From positions 124,001 to 188,000 of the forward strand of contig NZ_ACZN01000014.1 of the NCBI RefSeq assembly GCF_000176135.1: a stretch of DNA of 64,000 nt. The letters are read 5' to 3'. Of the stretch, positions 50,549-60,755 are shown piece after piece; within the stretch, counting starts at the first letter, position 1; each line of letters begins with the position of its first letter. Both the position numbers and the translations under genes were made by a program. The notes below the pieces were generated by a model, which was given only the letters and a program-made list of their open reading frames with translations, made no database searches and was not told the DNA's origin. This DNA is from Vibrio coralliilyticus ATCC BAA-450 (GTDB lineage: Bacteria > Pseudomonadota > Gammaproteobacteria > Enterobacterales > Vibrionaceae).

Positions 50549-51535
50549 TCAGAATCTAAAGCTGACCCCAAAAGACGCAATCATCTGATTGCTGTCATAA
50601 AATGTAATATTGGATTCGGATCCTTCATACCCCGTAAAAGAGATAAACGAGATATTACCCAATCGCATAGGATTTTGATATTCATAGGCTGCGAATAATT
50701 TAAGCTCCTTATCTTCTCTCGTCATATTGTAGATAGGATGAGTGTCCTCATAGTTCCTATTAGCATATCTGCCCGTCAATGCGAACTGATGTTGGCCAAA
50801 CCTATGAAACAACGAAAGCTGACCACTAGCAGAATCAAACGATTGGGCTGAACCGTTCGCCTTAGAAACGGTGTAAATGTAGGACGGCACTATGAGCGTC
50901 GTTCTGCCAATTGGGATACGAATGCTGCTTTCTAATCTCATTATGTCGGCATCACGAGCGAGTGCACTTGCGTTATCTACATACCCTGAGTCAAGACCCG
51001 ATCGTTCATCATCAATATTCTTCTGCGCGATCGCCCCATCTAAAGTTAAACCGATCGCAGTGATGTTGGACAATCTAATCCGATACGCACTACCTCGTTC
51101 GTCAGTTTTCTGCCTAGGTTGCCCCACAACAAATGGATCCATCCATGTCTCTCCTGCCATAACGGTAGGGAGATAAGAGACATCAACCTCCATGCCGTTC
51201 AACAATATCTGTTTGTATCCGATTTCTAACGCTAACGTACCAATAGCAATGTCTGATCGAGAGGTACCTGCATAGACTTGTTTATCTAAACCCTGCCCAA
51301 AGGTAAACGCGATGTTACCTAACGGAAGAAGAAGCGAATCGTTTATGCGTTTTGGTGCCTTTTCTATGTTGTCTATCGTTGAGTGAGCTCGAGTACTTAA
51401 ATTGGATTCCGACGAAACGTACGCGAAATTCAAAGATAGCTCACCACTGAGTCCGGCACGCTTAGATGTTTGTTCCGATGCAGCAGACGTTTGGGTCAGT
51501 GAAATGAGTGCAAAAATGATCTGGATACTGCGCAT
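50549..51535 (-). CDS. DUF2860 outer-membrane beta-barrel protein
   Basis: A 328-residue exported protein. MRSIQIIFALISLTQTSAAS is a signal peptide and the chain ends in Phe (FGVSFRF), the outer-membrane assembly signature. The DUF2860 pattern is clear: GLSGELSLNFAYVSSESNLS, LGNIAFTFGQGLDKQVYAGT, VSYLPTVMAGETWMDPF, GSAYRIRLSNI. It probably forms an OmpL-like porin of unknown selectivity. GGAG lies eight bases before the chosen ATG. It shares strand with the ThrRS-like gene, but the 290-base gap contains a separate leader, so an operon is doubtful. Confidence 0.87.
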   Translation of the reverse strand: MRSIQIIFALISLTQTSAASEQTSKRAGLSGELSLNFAYVSSESNLSTRAHSTIDNIEKAPKRINDSLLLPLGNIAFTFGQGLDKQVYAGTSRSDIAIGTLALEIGYKQILLNGMEVDVSYLPTVMAGETWMDPFVVGQPRQKTDERGSAYRIRLSNITAIGLTLDGAIAQKNIDDERSGLDSGYVDNASALARDADIMRLESSIRIPIGRTTLIVPSYIYTVSKANGSAQSFDSASGQLSLFHRFGQHQFALTGRYANRNYEDTHPIYNMTREDKELKLFAAYEYQNPMRLGNISFISFTGYEGSESNITFYDSNQMIASFGVSFRF

Positions 51536-51966
51536 ATAGAATTCTCCAAATGTGGCGTCGTGAATTGGCGCTCTAACATTGAGGTAAGGCCTCAGGTGGG
51601 AAATATAAATAACAGTCATTGAATGGTTAATTAATATTTCTCTTGGCGATGAATATTGCTTAGCTAGGATGGAACATCATTTCCATATCACTTTCAAGTT
51701 CAGACACGTCTTAAGTCATTGATGGCAGGTTAGTTGCGTAATTTGTCGAGGTTGATTCTGTTGCCAATGAACGCATCTTGTATATTTACACAGAAGTAAC
51801 TGAACGAAGTCAGCCATTGTTCAACTGCGTTGTAGCTGTGAGTGGTTTGAACCTTCATGTCATTGGGGTACAGGTTTAGAAATGAACTGGAGTAATTGAG
51901 CCTGAGACGGGATCAACCTTAATTTGAAGGTTGAACCGAATTAGAGAAGAAAGGAGTTCTGCCACG

Positions 51967-53880
51967 ATGTTAGGCGTAAAGCAACTGGGTTTAAAAAAGA
52001 TTTTATTACTGTCAGTAATGATATTGGTGGGATTCTCGGTCTCTGGAGTTGGTACCGTACTTTATTACAAAGAAAAATTACTGCTAACGGAGATGCTCAA
52101 ACTTGAAACCGAGAGTTATGTTGAAGCACAAGCGCGCAATATTGAAACTCTGATAAACGAGAAAGTTGATGGGGTCAACAAGCTGGCTCAACAGTACAAA
52201 ACTAAAGAATTCATTGGCAATGCCGAGCAGATCATCGAGCAGACCCATTTTCTCGCGAATGCGATGAACTTAAACAGTGCAGTATTGGCATTCGAATCGG
52301 GGGATGCATACTGGAACCAAGTTTCAGACAATTGGCCCGATCACAAGTATGCTGGAGATGTGACTCAACGCAGTTGGTACCAAGATGGTCGGCAAGCACC
52401 ATCCGTTACGGTGACAGAGCCGTATACGACAGATGGGGAAGTCTTTTGGTTGACGATCATTGAAAAAATTAAAGGAGGCACTGTTTCCGTTGATATGAAA
52501 CTCGACTTTCTCAATGATCTTGTTGAAAAATCGAACGTTAATCCCGATTCGGTAGCATTTATCCTTAATCATGACGCGACGGTCTTAGCATCTTCGTCAG
52601 ACACACTTCGAGCCGGTGAGAGCGCTTATCGCGTCGACTGGCTGAAAAGCGCGGTAAAACGAGTCGTGGGTGAAACAAGCTCTGTAAGTGACTATCAGTT
52701 AGATGGGAAAGATAATCTGCTCTTTTCTCACCGGGTCAAAGCGGGTGATAAAAACTGGTATTTTGTTGTTGGAGTCAATAAATCACTTGTGTTTTCGAAG
52801 CTTGAAAGTGCTAGGAACGATGCCATCGTATTCTCCATTATTTCAATACTCATATGCGTTGCTCTGAGCTATGTACTGATACAAGTATTGTACAAGCCAA
52901 TTTTAACACTGAAAGAGACGATTATTAATCTCTCAAGTGGTGAGGCGGATCTGACCGCGCGGTTACACATTGATTCAGATGATGATGTCGGTGATATTGC
53001 AAGGGGAGTCAACTGCCTGATCGAAAACTTACAGCAGATGATGATTGATATTCAAAGTGCGACTTCAGCGTTGAAGTCCAACGTCAGTAGAATGAGAAGA
53101 AATTCTGAACAGAACTTAGATATGTTGCAAAGGCATGTGTCTGAAACAGAACAGGTAGTTACAGCGATTGAAGAGATGGCGGCGACCGCTGAATCTATGG
53201 CCAGTGATGCTGTAAACACAGCGAGCTTAACCCATCAAGCGAAAGAGGCCAGTTCGCAGTCGCGGCAGATCGTAGAAACCTCTCAGCACACCGTGTCTGG
53301 ATTAATCAGTGATGTAAACGTGTCCTCAGGGCATGTACGGAGGATGAGCGAGGAAACGCAAAGTATCAATGCAATCTTAGGGGTCATCGGAGAAATCGCT
53401 GAGCAAACGAATCTACTTGCACTTAACGCGGCAATTGAAGCTGCACGAGCCGGTGAGCAAGGACGCGGATTTGCGGTGGTTGCCGATGAGGTAAGAAGCT
53501 TGGCGAGTCGGACCAAGGACAGCACTAACAAAGTTGAGATGGCAATAGAGCACTTGTCGAAAGGTACAAGTGCTGTCGTCAAATCAATGGAAGATACTAA
53601 AAGTCGTTGCCAGGATACCGAAGATGGAGCTAGCCGAGTAGCGGCAAGTTTGGACCAAATGAGTGATTTCGTTGAAGGCATCGCAGATTTGAGTGTTCAG
53701 ATGGCGACTTCAGCTGAGGAGCAAAGCAGTGTGACGCAAGAGCTGAGTCGCAATATGTCCGTGCTCGGTGACATTGTCGGGAAACTGGATGAGAGCGGGC
53801 ACAGTGCGTTGAGGGATGCGAAAGACGTGGATGAAGTGAACAGCCAGCTCATGATAATGATTCAGCGATTCAAGTTTTAA
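51967..53880 (+). CDS. methyl-accepting chemotaxis protein
   Basis: A 637-residue chemoreceptor. A membrane helix near 9-31 precedes a periplasmic dCache-like sensor (about 40-285, containing [20 protein letters not shown], the amine or amino-acid-type pocket context). A second helix near 296-316, a HAMP domain, then the methylation and signalling bundle with the tip [20 protein letters not shown] and [15 protein letters not shown] follow. It ends RFKF, without a CheR-tether pentapeptide. AGGAG lies ten bases before this ATG. Ligand not proven. cheA and cheW are not in the window. Confidence 0.93.
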   Translation: MLGVKQLGLKKILLLSVMILVGFSVSGVGTVLYYKEKLLLTEMLKLETESYVEAQARNIETLINEKVDGVNKLAQQYKTKEFIGNAEQIIEQTHFLANAMNLNSAVLAFESGDAYWNQVSDNWPDHKYAGDVTQRSWYQDGRQAPSVTVTEPYTTDGEVFWLTIIEKIKGGTVSVDMKLDFLNDLVEKSNVNPDSVAFILNHDATVLASSSDTLRAGESAYRVDWLKSAVKRVVGETSSVSDYQLDGKDNLLFSHRVKAGDKNWYFVVGVNKSLVFSKLESARNDAIVFSIISILICVALSYVLIQVLYKPILTLKETIINLSSGEADLTARLHIDSDDDVGDIARGVNCLIENLQQMMIDIQSATSALKSNVSRMRRNSEQNLDMLQRHVSETEQVVTAIEEMAATAESMASDAVNTASLTHQAKEASSQSRQIVETSQHTVSGLISDVNVSSGHVRRMSEETQSINAILGVIGEIAEQTNLLALNAAIEAARAGEQGRGFAVVADEVRSLASRTKDSTNKVEMAIEHLSKGTSAVVKSMEDTKSRCQDTEDGASRVAASLDQMSDFVEGIADLSVQMATSAEEQSSVTQELSRNMSVLGDIVGKLDESGHSALRDAKDVDEVNSQLMIMIQRFKF

Positions 53881-55057
53881 TTAAGCTGTGAGATGGAGGC
53901 GTAATTAGTATCGAACTGCACTACAAAAATCGGGTAATGAAGAGTCATTGATATAAGGAGTGGGATGTTGTTTGCCCTCTAGCTTGGATAAGAGGGCATT
54001 CCGCAACATGGTCGAGTATGAACGTATTTATGCAGTCAGTATACATAAGCTGAAACACCGTCGAATGATTGTACGGGGCAGAATTAGCACAGTTGTCATC
54101 CTTTCTAGTGGTATATAGATGTCACTGATTGTCTGCAAGTCATGTGAACTATATATAGGCAATGTGGTTTCTAATTGTGACAGGGGTTCTCTGTTTGCCC
54201 TACAAGTATCTCCATAGCCTATTATTTTTTGTTTAAACACGGAATGTATATAGGCAAAAATAAGTAAAGACAGTGAACAGCGACATGTTCGCGTAACAGG
54301 TATGGAACCCAACCCTCTCTCCGTGTAAAGTCAGCTAAACCACGCACGACAATCACAAGTTTGACTAGACGCTATCTTAATTAACCAAAGTCGTATCTCG
54401 CGGATTTCTTTGTACTCTCCTTTCCGCAATCTACCCCTTGTTTCAGGGGGGCATAATTCGATAGATGGGGAAAACAATCCACTGTGTCATGTATGTAAAA
54501 ATCGGTCGTACGACTTTCTGAAAATCGCCGAGATCACACCTACGAGCTGGAGATATGATACGTGTATATCGATTTGGTGTCTTATAAGGAATGATCGTTG
54601 CCCACGTAAACTGCACCGAGATATAAAGGGTAACGCGAAAATATTAATAATATCAGCAGCGTTTTCTGTGTGCGTTTTGCATGCAATGGTGGAAAAAAGA
54701 AAGCCACTTAACAGAGGTTAGTGTAATTAAAACCATGTATGAGGAACAGCGCTGAATCTACTTTTAGTCCCCGTCTTACGAGCCTAGTCTTAAACGCTAA
54801 ACGCTAAACGCTAAACGCTAAACGCTAAACGCTAAACGCTAAACGCTAAACGCTAAACGCTAAACTTAAGACTAGGCAGAGCAGGGTCGCCTTCATTCCT
54901 GTCATGAAGGCATATTTTAGGGGGGTGATAATAGGGCTGACATAACTTGTTCGCCATGGTATACAGTCTGATACTTCGTTTGACTTGACGGCATCAACAC
55001 ATTGCTATGAATTAAACGTCTGACACTATTTGTAAAGGCGAGTGCGAATTCTTGATA
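53881..55057. other. gene-poor region with heptamer repeat
   Basis: Apart from the AAACGCT array it holds no convincing gene. Small frames at 54028-54312 and 54410-54721 lack ribosome sites and codon character. Confidence 0.45.
54782..54877. repeat. ten AAACGCT heptamers between 12-bp inverted repeats
   Basis: Exact tandem copies of AAACGCT fill 54792-54861. They are bounded by GCCTAGTCTTAA (54782-54793) and TTAAGACTAGGC (54866-54877), which are perfect complements. The whole could form a hairpin with the repeats in the loop, or be a mobile or protein-binding unit. No gene overlaps it. Confidence 0.9.
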
Positions 55058-56329
55058 TCAAACGTTCAATTTGTTTTTGTTCAAGTTACGAGCAAATACG
55101 GTGCTGATAATTAGAGAATACAGCTTTGATATGAATCGAGCTCTTTTCCCTACTGTTTTTGTCGACACATTCCACAGTGGTCGAGGGTTAAACTCCAAGA
55201 CTTCTTGTTCAATGTACTGTGCCCATTCGAGGCCAACCACTTTTTCCACGGCTTTTAAACCTGCTACATAAGAACCGACCGCTGGCCCTGCAGAAAATAT
55301 GTTTCCGTCAGCCAAGAACTTTTTATCTGTCTTTTTGACTCCGATATTAGGTAATACTGATAACTGATGGTAATTAGTGGTGACGTTTTTGCCTTTGAAC
55401 AACCCAGTGGCACCAACTAAAAACGTCCCTCCACAGACCGTTATGACGGCAGACCAGCATTTCTCTTGGCGTAAGATGAAATCGAGAGTTCGTTGATCGT
55501 TTAGATATTTGGGGTGTGTCATTCCGACGATTAGCACATCCAGATCCGGACAATTGTCATAAGTTACGGTCGGTAAAAACGCGGGTCCCTGGTTGAAGAT
55601 TGAGCTAGACACTCCCTCGCTGTCAGAGACGTAAAACATTTGGCTGTTAGGAATGCTGGAGAACACTTCCGCAGCTCCAACTATATCAGGTAAATAAATA
55701 TCACTTGCAGCGAATACGCCGACGTTCAAAGGGCGAGGGGTGTTAGGTTCGGCGAGTCTAGTAGCGTCCGGTTTTGGGTAATGAGCATGCGCCTCATATT
55801 CAAGATAGAACTCTGAGAATTTACTTAACCAAGTTCCGTGAAGTAGGCTCAATACAGTGTTGGTCGCTTCAATGGCTCCGGATGAGTGACTTGCGGTCAC
55901 CAAGTGCCCATCCGTTACCACTCCTTTATCATCACACACGTTGACAGCCAGACTCTTTAGTATGGCTTTCGACTCTGTGTCTGCTGTGACTTCCAGGTCT
56001 GCAATCACATCGGCATCATGCAATGCAAGTACGCCACTTGCTAGGCCGATAATGTACTTCACATGCGGGACTTGCGTCTTGATAAAGGCCACCAGATTCG
56101 CGTGGTTCTCCGAGTCTTTATCTACACCAGACACGACGAGAACATCCAGTTTTGGGCAGGATTCAAAAGACGTGTCAGCGACAAGGCTGAAACCTGATCT
56201 GCTGCAAACTGCGCCTTTTTTCTCGGCAACAAAGTACACTTTGTTGAAGGGATGAAGCCGAAAAATTGTCTCCGAATTGACCACATCAGACATTTTGCAG
56301 TTAGGTGTGAGTGTGTATCCGATTTTCAT
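55058..56329 (-). CDS. tandem DJ-1/PfpI double-domain protein
   Basis: A 423-residue protein of two DJ-1/PfpI domains. Domain 1 (1-185) has VLVVSGVDK and the elbow IIGLASGVLAL, where the nucleophile Cys is Ala97. Domain 2 (200-390) has LNVGVFAASDIYLPDIVGAA, LIVGMTHPKY and VITVCGGTFLVGATGLF with Cys299. It is therefore a pseudo-enzyme plus active-looking half. A short basic tail (ARFISKLYSLIISTVFARNL) could touch the membrane. It is followed upstream by an AraC regulator on the same strand, its likely activator. Activity (isonitrile hydratase-like or other) unknown. Confidence 0.82.
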   Translation of the reverse strand: MKIGYTLTPNCKMSDVVNSETIFRLHPFNKVYFVAEKKGAVCSRSGFSLVADTSFESCPKLDVLVVSGVDKDSENHANLVAFIKTQVPHVKYIIGLASGVLALHDADVIADLEVTADTESKAILKSLAVNVCDDKGVVTDGHLVTASHSSGAIEATNTVLSLLHGTWLSKFSEFYLEYEAHAHYPKPDATRLAEPNTPRPLNVGVFAASDIYLPDIVGAAEVFSSIPNSQMFYVSDSEGVSSSIFNQGPAFLPTVTYDNCPDLDVLIVGMTHPKYLNDQRTLDFILRQEKCWSAVITVCGGTFLVGATGLFKGKNVTTNYHQLSVLPNIGVKKTDKKFLADGNIFSAGPAVGSYVAGLKAVEKVVGLEWAQYIEQEVLEFNPRPLWNVSTKTVGKRARFISKLYSLIISTVFARNLNKNKLNV

Positions 56330-56465
56330 ATGTAATAACTCTTTATTCGAAACGCTTTATTGAAAATAGAAATATACAAAAACCGAGATAAAGGATGTTA
56401 GGATTCCGTAATCCAAAAATAGGACAATTCAATCGTCTTTAGGCAGTGTATTTGAGTTATCAGGG

Positions 56466-57335
56466 CTAAGTAGGCTTATTGGAAAATTGCTTTTTCCTAA
56501 ATTCCGAAGGTGTCATGCCTTCCTGTTTTTTGAAGAATCGACTGAAATATGACAGATCTTCAAAACCGAGCTGGACGCCGATAGTCTCGATCGATAAATC
56601 GGCGCGATAGAGAAGATATTTCGCTTCCGTTATCTTCATCCTGTGGAGGAGCTGGCTAGCGGATAGGCCAGTGACAGATTTAACAGATTTGTTTAGATGG
56701 TTTGGTGTCATTGACAGCCTTAGCGCGTAATCGGAAGCCGAGTATTTTTGGTTGATAGTGTTTGCGATATCTTTCTTGTATCTTCGAACAATATCCACAG
56801 CCGAAACTTTCCTATCGTTATTCATGTCATGGATGCTTTCAAGTTCCAGAAGTAGCGTAATCGTATAGGCATTCACCAGGATTGAGTTACTATGAGGTTG
56901 AGCGTACTCATAGTAAATTCGCGTAAAAATATTCTTAATAAACTCAGCGAAATCTCTTGTCAGTGTATATTTTGACTCACTCCATGTGCTGAGGATTTCG
57001 AGGCTAAAAATTAAAGAATGATCGCCCATTGCTCCTATGAGACCATCTCCCTTTATAAGATACGCCATACCTGAAATGTCATCACTGGCAAAGATTATAG
57101 AATGGGGCTTATTCGGCTGGACTATTAATAGTTCACCTTCTATCAGTATCGCGTCTTGGTGGTCAATAGATACGCTAAGTTTTCCTCTTTCGATCAATAA
57201 GATAAGCACATCCTGTTGCTTGCATATCGGTGTCGGTAGCGTCGTTGCACCAAGGTATTCAGTCAGGGGTACACATAAGTATTCTGCTTCGGATTGAGAT
57301 AGGTGTTTGGCAAGTTCGGATGACTTTTCAATCAT
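56466..57335 (-). CDS. AraC-family transcriptional regulator
   Basis: A 289-residue regulator. The N-terminal half (about 20-150) is cupin-like (ILLIERGKLSVSIDHQDAIL, GELLIVQPNKPHSI). The C-terminal AraC domain contains YSASDYALRLSMTPNHLNKS and IGVQLGFEDLSYFSRFFKKQ, then GMTPSEFRKKQF. It is upstream of, and on the same strand as, the tandem DJ-1 gene with 136 bases between. Control of that gene is inferred. AT-rich. Confidence 0.9.
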   Translation of the reverse strand: MIEKSSELAKHLSQSEAEYLCVPLTEYLGATTLPTPICKQQDVLILLIERGKLSVSIDHQDAILIEGELLIVQPNKPHSIIFASDDISGMAYLIKGDGLIGAMGDHSLIFSLEILSTWSESKYTLTRDFAEFIKNIFTRIYYEYAQPHSNSILVNAYTITLLLELESIHDMNNDRKVSAVDIVRRYKKDIANTINQKYSASDYALRLSMTPNHLNKSVKSVTGLSASQLLHRMKITEAKYLLYRADLSIETIGVQLGFEDLSYFSRFFKKQEGMTPSEFRKKQFSNKPT

Positions 57336-57696
57336 AGCAATGGCATAGTATTGTTGTGTTTGGCATTTAGCCTATCATAGACCTTGCAGGATCTGCACTG
57401 GACCATACTGTTTGTTTTGGCGCCAGGGGTGACGTTATTTGGTGATACCCTTTCTCTCTTGTTTGATCTGCCTTGCCCACTTATTCAAAGCATCGTTCTT
57501 CAGTGGCTTCGCTCGTTTAGTAACTTTGCTCAATAGCAAGTTGGGCTTCTTCAAGCTTACTTTCTGAACTGATTACTCCTCTCGTGAACTTTGGCATCGT
57601 TCAACTTGATGAGAGACGTATTGAGACACCTCTAAAAAGGTGATTACATTCGCTATGCCACCACAAATACAGTCTTTATTTGTCGGTGAGTGAGGC
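57336..57696. other. intergenic stretch with decayed coding sequence
   Basis: Two minus-strand open pieces in different frames, RGVISSESKLEEAQLAIEQS and KRAKPLKNDALNKWARQIKQ, lie side by side near 57455-57590 and look like a frameshifted small gene. The family is not recognised. Confidence 0.4.
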
Positions 57697-58959
57697 TTAT
57701 CTAGAGAGGTATCCATGGGTTTCAAGCCAATGGATAGCGTTTACTAATCCATCCTCTATATTTAACTGCTTTTCCAGTTTGGCAGCGTACCTCTGATAAC
57801 TTTTATTAGTAGTTAGGTCAACTAACGCAGGAGTAAGTGTATCAACGTTTAAGTGTTTTTGTTTTATCGGTTTAGGGCCAAGGTTATTGTTGTATATCGT
57901 TTTTCCCCAAAATGGTTGATCTGCAAAGAAAGGGCAGATCAAGCTGGGTTTTCCAGCCTTTAACCCAGCCATAGTAGTGCCTGCTCCCCCATGATGTACA
58001 ACAGCTGCGACTCGTGGGAATAGCCAGTTATGAGGAGCACTGTCGATGATGAGCATATTCTCTGGTACCGCTTCTAACCCTCCCCATCCGGTCGCGATAA
58101 CCGCACGTAATTTGGCCTTAGATACAGAGTGAATAATTGTTTGAGTTAATTGTTTTGGATCTCGCCCCGCCATACTTCCAAAGCCGATATAGATCGGAGC
58201 TTGGCCGGACTCAAGAAACTGAATTAATGCCTTTGGTGGTTTATAATCATCTTGGTCGATACTTAGGCTCCAGTTTCCTGTCAGAACCGCATTCTCTGGC
58301 CAATCAGTCGGCCTTGATACTAAATGTTGGCTAAATGCATGTAGTCGAGGGACCTCTTGACGATCACTTCGATGAAATACACCCGAGTTTTTCTCCAATG
58401 GCTCAAGATGCAATAGAGTTGCCCGCAGTTTGTTTAGCTCATGAATGTATTGACGATATCCCATGTCGATCAATCTATAGCTGACTCGATTTAAACATCC
58501 ACCGAGATCAGGCAGCCCAGCAGGGGGAAACGCCTTTGTTGGAACAATCATTGGCTGGAGCAAGGCCATAATGGCAGGTACACCAAGCTTATCTGCAAGA
58601 GATACTGCGGCGAGCGATTTGGGATGGAAAATGACCAGGTCTGGCTGGGCTGCAAACCCTGCTGCAATTGAATCCGCCATCATTTGGTGATTGATAGATT
58701 TAGCTGATTTAGTCAGTTGGTAAATTGTTTTTACAGCGCTCATTGGATTACCTAGCTTTTCCATCACACCGCCATCAGCCAACTTAAACAGATCATCCGA
58801 TAGTGGATGATGGATTAGACCATATCTTTCAATGAGTGATTTGAAGCGCAGCGCGGCACATAGGTGCACGGCGTGCCCACGAGCAAGTAAGGCTTGACCA
58901 AGTGCGATAAAGGGCTCAACATCTCCACGAGATCCGATCGTGACGATCAATATGTTCAT
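57697..58959 (-). CDS. GT1-type (UDP-)glycosyltransferase
   Basis: A 420-residue GT-B glycosyltransferase starting MNILIVTIGSRGDVEPFIAL. The N-terminal acceptor half has the GSRGD...P..ALG..L..RGH motif of sterol and macrolide glycosyltransferases. The C-terminal donor site is VVHHGGAGTTMAGLKAGKPS, then ICPFFADQPFWG, the HGGxGT...P...DQ signature. It probably transfers a sugar from a nucleotide donor to a lipophilic or antibiotic acceptor. A 21-codon upstream extension is unlike the family. No biosynthetic partner is adjacent. Confidence 0.9.
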   Translation of the reverse strand: MNILIVTIGSRGDVEPFIALGQALLARGHAVHLCAALRFKSLIERYGLIHHPLSDDLFKLADGGVMEKLGNPMSAVKTIYQLTKSAKSINHQMMADSIAAGFAAQPDLVIFHPKSLAAVSLADKLGVPAIMALLQPMIVPTKAFPPAGLPDLGGCLNRVSYRLIDMGYRQYIHELNKLRATLLHLEPLEKNSGVFHRSDRQEVPRLHAFSQHLVSRPTDWPENAVLTGNWSLSIDQDDYKPPKALIQFLESGQAPIYIGFGSMAGRDPKQLTQTIIHSVSKAKLRAVIATGWGGLEAVPENMLIIDSAPHNWLFPRVAAVVHHGGAGTTMAGLKAGKPSLICPFFADQPFWGKTIYNNNLGPKPIKQKHLNVDTLTPALVDLTTNKSYQRYAAKLEKQLNIEDGLVNAIHWLETHGYLSR

Positions 58960-59097
58960 AGAGAAATCCTGAAATGGATAAGTATAGACACAAGATTCTA
59001 CCTGAGCGGTACGGTTTGACAATGTAAGGTTAACTGGTTTCGTTCATGAGTCTCAGCATGGATAGACACTGAACCCGACCTTGAACTGAAAATGCCG

Positions 59098-59982
59098 TTA
59101 GCCTTCAGTCACGACTGTATAATACTTTACAGCGCCACCTTTAATTATGTCATTGATGTTGTGGTTTATTGTGCTTTGTTCGTAGTAAAGTTGATTCATG
59201 TAGTTTGTTCCAACCCAAACAAAATTAGGGTTGATAGGTAAAATATGTATCCCCTTTAGAGCATTCTTGTAAAAGCCATCTGATAAGCTAAAATTCCCAT
59301 TTTTACTCTCGAGCAACGTCCAACTCATACCTTTAAGTTTACTCATCCAAAAGAAAAACAATGACTGTAAAGCAATTTTAACTACTTGCCTTTCGAGGTG
59401 TTGGCTCGACCTATCTGAACTAGCATAAATGATCGGTATACCACCATCCAACATATCTAGTTCACTTTGCTCCAATTCATCTTTACTCAACTCAAAGTTT
59501 AAATTAGTTAATAATGATGGATCGTTGGAAGGACGCCCCATCCACGAAATCTGTGTACGGGCAACAAGCATTGCATAATATTCCAGACATTCCTGGGAGA
59601 ACTCTGATTGAGCCAAGTCTTGTATTTGGTCGATATAATTATTGAAATTGTCTTCATTTACCTTTAGAAGTTCTGCCTCTGTCCACTGATCCCACAACCT
59701 CATTTCACCAAATAAGTTGGCTTTAGGCGGTAATGTCTTAAAGTCTTTATTCTTTTTATCAAATATCCGGATTACCTTTCCATTTTTTGACCATTTCATT
59801 AAGTGCTTTTGAGGAACTATGTGCTGATTGATTGACAGTTTATTTGGGTTACTCTGTTTTTTACCAGTATCGGTAGTGATCGATATTGGCTTTTCATATA
59901 TATCCTTTTTATTAGTCAATTTTAATACTCCAATACTTGGTATTTGCAAGAACGATAATGACCAAATACACATATCAATCAT
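59098..59982 (-). CDS. DUF4238-like protein
   Basis: A 294-residue soluble protein. KLSINQHIVPQKHLMKWSKN (about 49-68) matches the QHxVPxxxLxxF start of DUF4238 proteins. GKVIRIFDKKNKDFKTLPPK and AKSQEFSQECLEYYAML-type helices follow. The family is widespread in islands and phages, of unknown biochemistry. The composition is markedly AT-rich relative to the first part of the window, suggesting transfer. The first 45 residues may be over-extended. It ends upstream against a broken vapB copy. Confidence 0.65.
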   Translation of the reverse strand: MIDMCIWSLSFLQIPSIGVLKLTNKKDIYEKPISITTDTGKKQSNPNKLSINQHIVPQKHLMKWSKNGKVIRIFDKKNKDFKTLPPKANLFGEMRLWDQWTEAELLKVNEDNFNNYIDQIQDLAQSEFSQECLEYYAMLVARTQISWMGRPSNDPSLLTNLNFELSKDELEQSELDMLDGGIPIIYASSDRSSQHLERQVVKIALQSLFFFWMSKLKGMSWTLLESKNGNFSLSDGFYKNALKGIHILPINPNFVWVGTNYMNQLYYEQSTINHNINDIIKGGAVKYYTVVTEG

Positions 59983-59994
59983 TTAATTGATTTT

Positions 59995-60227
59995 TTAATC
60001 AAAATTGAATCGTCCTTCATCAGTAATTCCATCTTCACGGTTTGCTATGAAATCACTATCAGCCTTTTCTTGCTCACCAAATGAAAACCAATCTGGATGA
60101 GCAGGGCGCAAGGTGATACATCACCCTCTTTGTGAATTTCAAGCTCATTAACTCCGTCAAACTCAAAATCTTTTGGCAAGCGCACCGCTTGATTCTGGCC
60201 ATTTTAAAAAATAGATACTGTTCTCAT
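59995..60227 (-). pseudogene. vapB antitoxin copy, broken
   Basis: It aligns end to end with the intact gene at 19953-20186 but is 233 instead of 234 bases long. One base is lost in the strand region (near 60120) and a TAA replaces a sense codon after SIF near the start. As in the intact copy no vapC follows. The two copies differ at many positions, so the duplication is not recent. Confidence 0.8.
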
Positions 60228-60567
60228 AATATCCTATGTTAAGGCATTTGTTTAACATCTGGTCAGTATAAAACACGCACTACATATGTCAGGCATGCGC
60301 TATTATTTTGCCGCACAGTTTCTACCATTATTAACAACTGGTTTATTGATGTTCAAATAACCAAACAAAGACCGTTTGCACTTGAAAATGGTCAATAAAA
60401 CGCCATATCTGCAATGGCTAAGCAAGCTTTGGACGTACTGTTGGAGATTTTTTAGTGCCCAAGGTGAAGTCTTTAACAGCAAAAATCGGATAAGGAACAG
60501 TGAAATGCCAACTGAATTTAGTTAACCCTTGCTAGAGTCGACACATCGCTGGACAAAAGCGTGTTAG
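60228..60567. other. intergenic stretch, nothing recognised
   Basis: About 340 bases without ORF, terminator or repeat apart from the vapB promoter side. Confidence 0.35.
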
Positions 60568-60750
60568 GTGATCAAGATTCGCCGCTGCAGCGGTGAGAAG
60601 GTCGAGCTGGTGGCAGTCGGACAGGCAGGGGAAAGTGCCGAGCCGCTCAGTCAAACCTTAGTGCACATTGCCACGCGAGGCGAGAAATGGTTTTCATTGT
60701 CGAACCACGAACGTCAACAGCTTATTGAGGCGTTAAATCGGAGTCGGTGA
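60568..60750 (+). CDS. small hypothetical protein (GTG start)
   Basis: A 60-residue frame beginning at GTG directly after an in-frame TAG: IKIRRCSGEKVELVAVGQAG, ESAEPLSQTLVHIATRGEKW, FSLSNHERQQLIEALNRSR. The codon use and amphipathic end look coding, and the GC content is higher than that of its surroundings. It could be the tail of a longer lost gene. No family recognised. Confidence 0.4.
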   Translation: MIKIRRCSGEKVELVAVGQAGESAEPLSQTLVHIATRGEKWFSLSNHERQQLIEALNRSR

Positions 60751-60755
60751 GGCGA

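Noticed and set aside
54028..54721. Two small frames in the gene-poor region before the heptamer array
   Set aside because: Neither has a ribosome site or protein-like composition.
54782..54877. CRISPR array
   Set aside because: The units are contiguous 7-mers without spacers and no cas gene is present.
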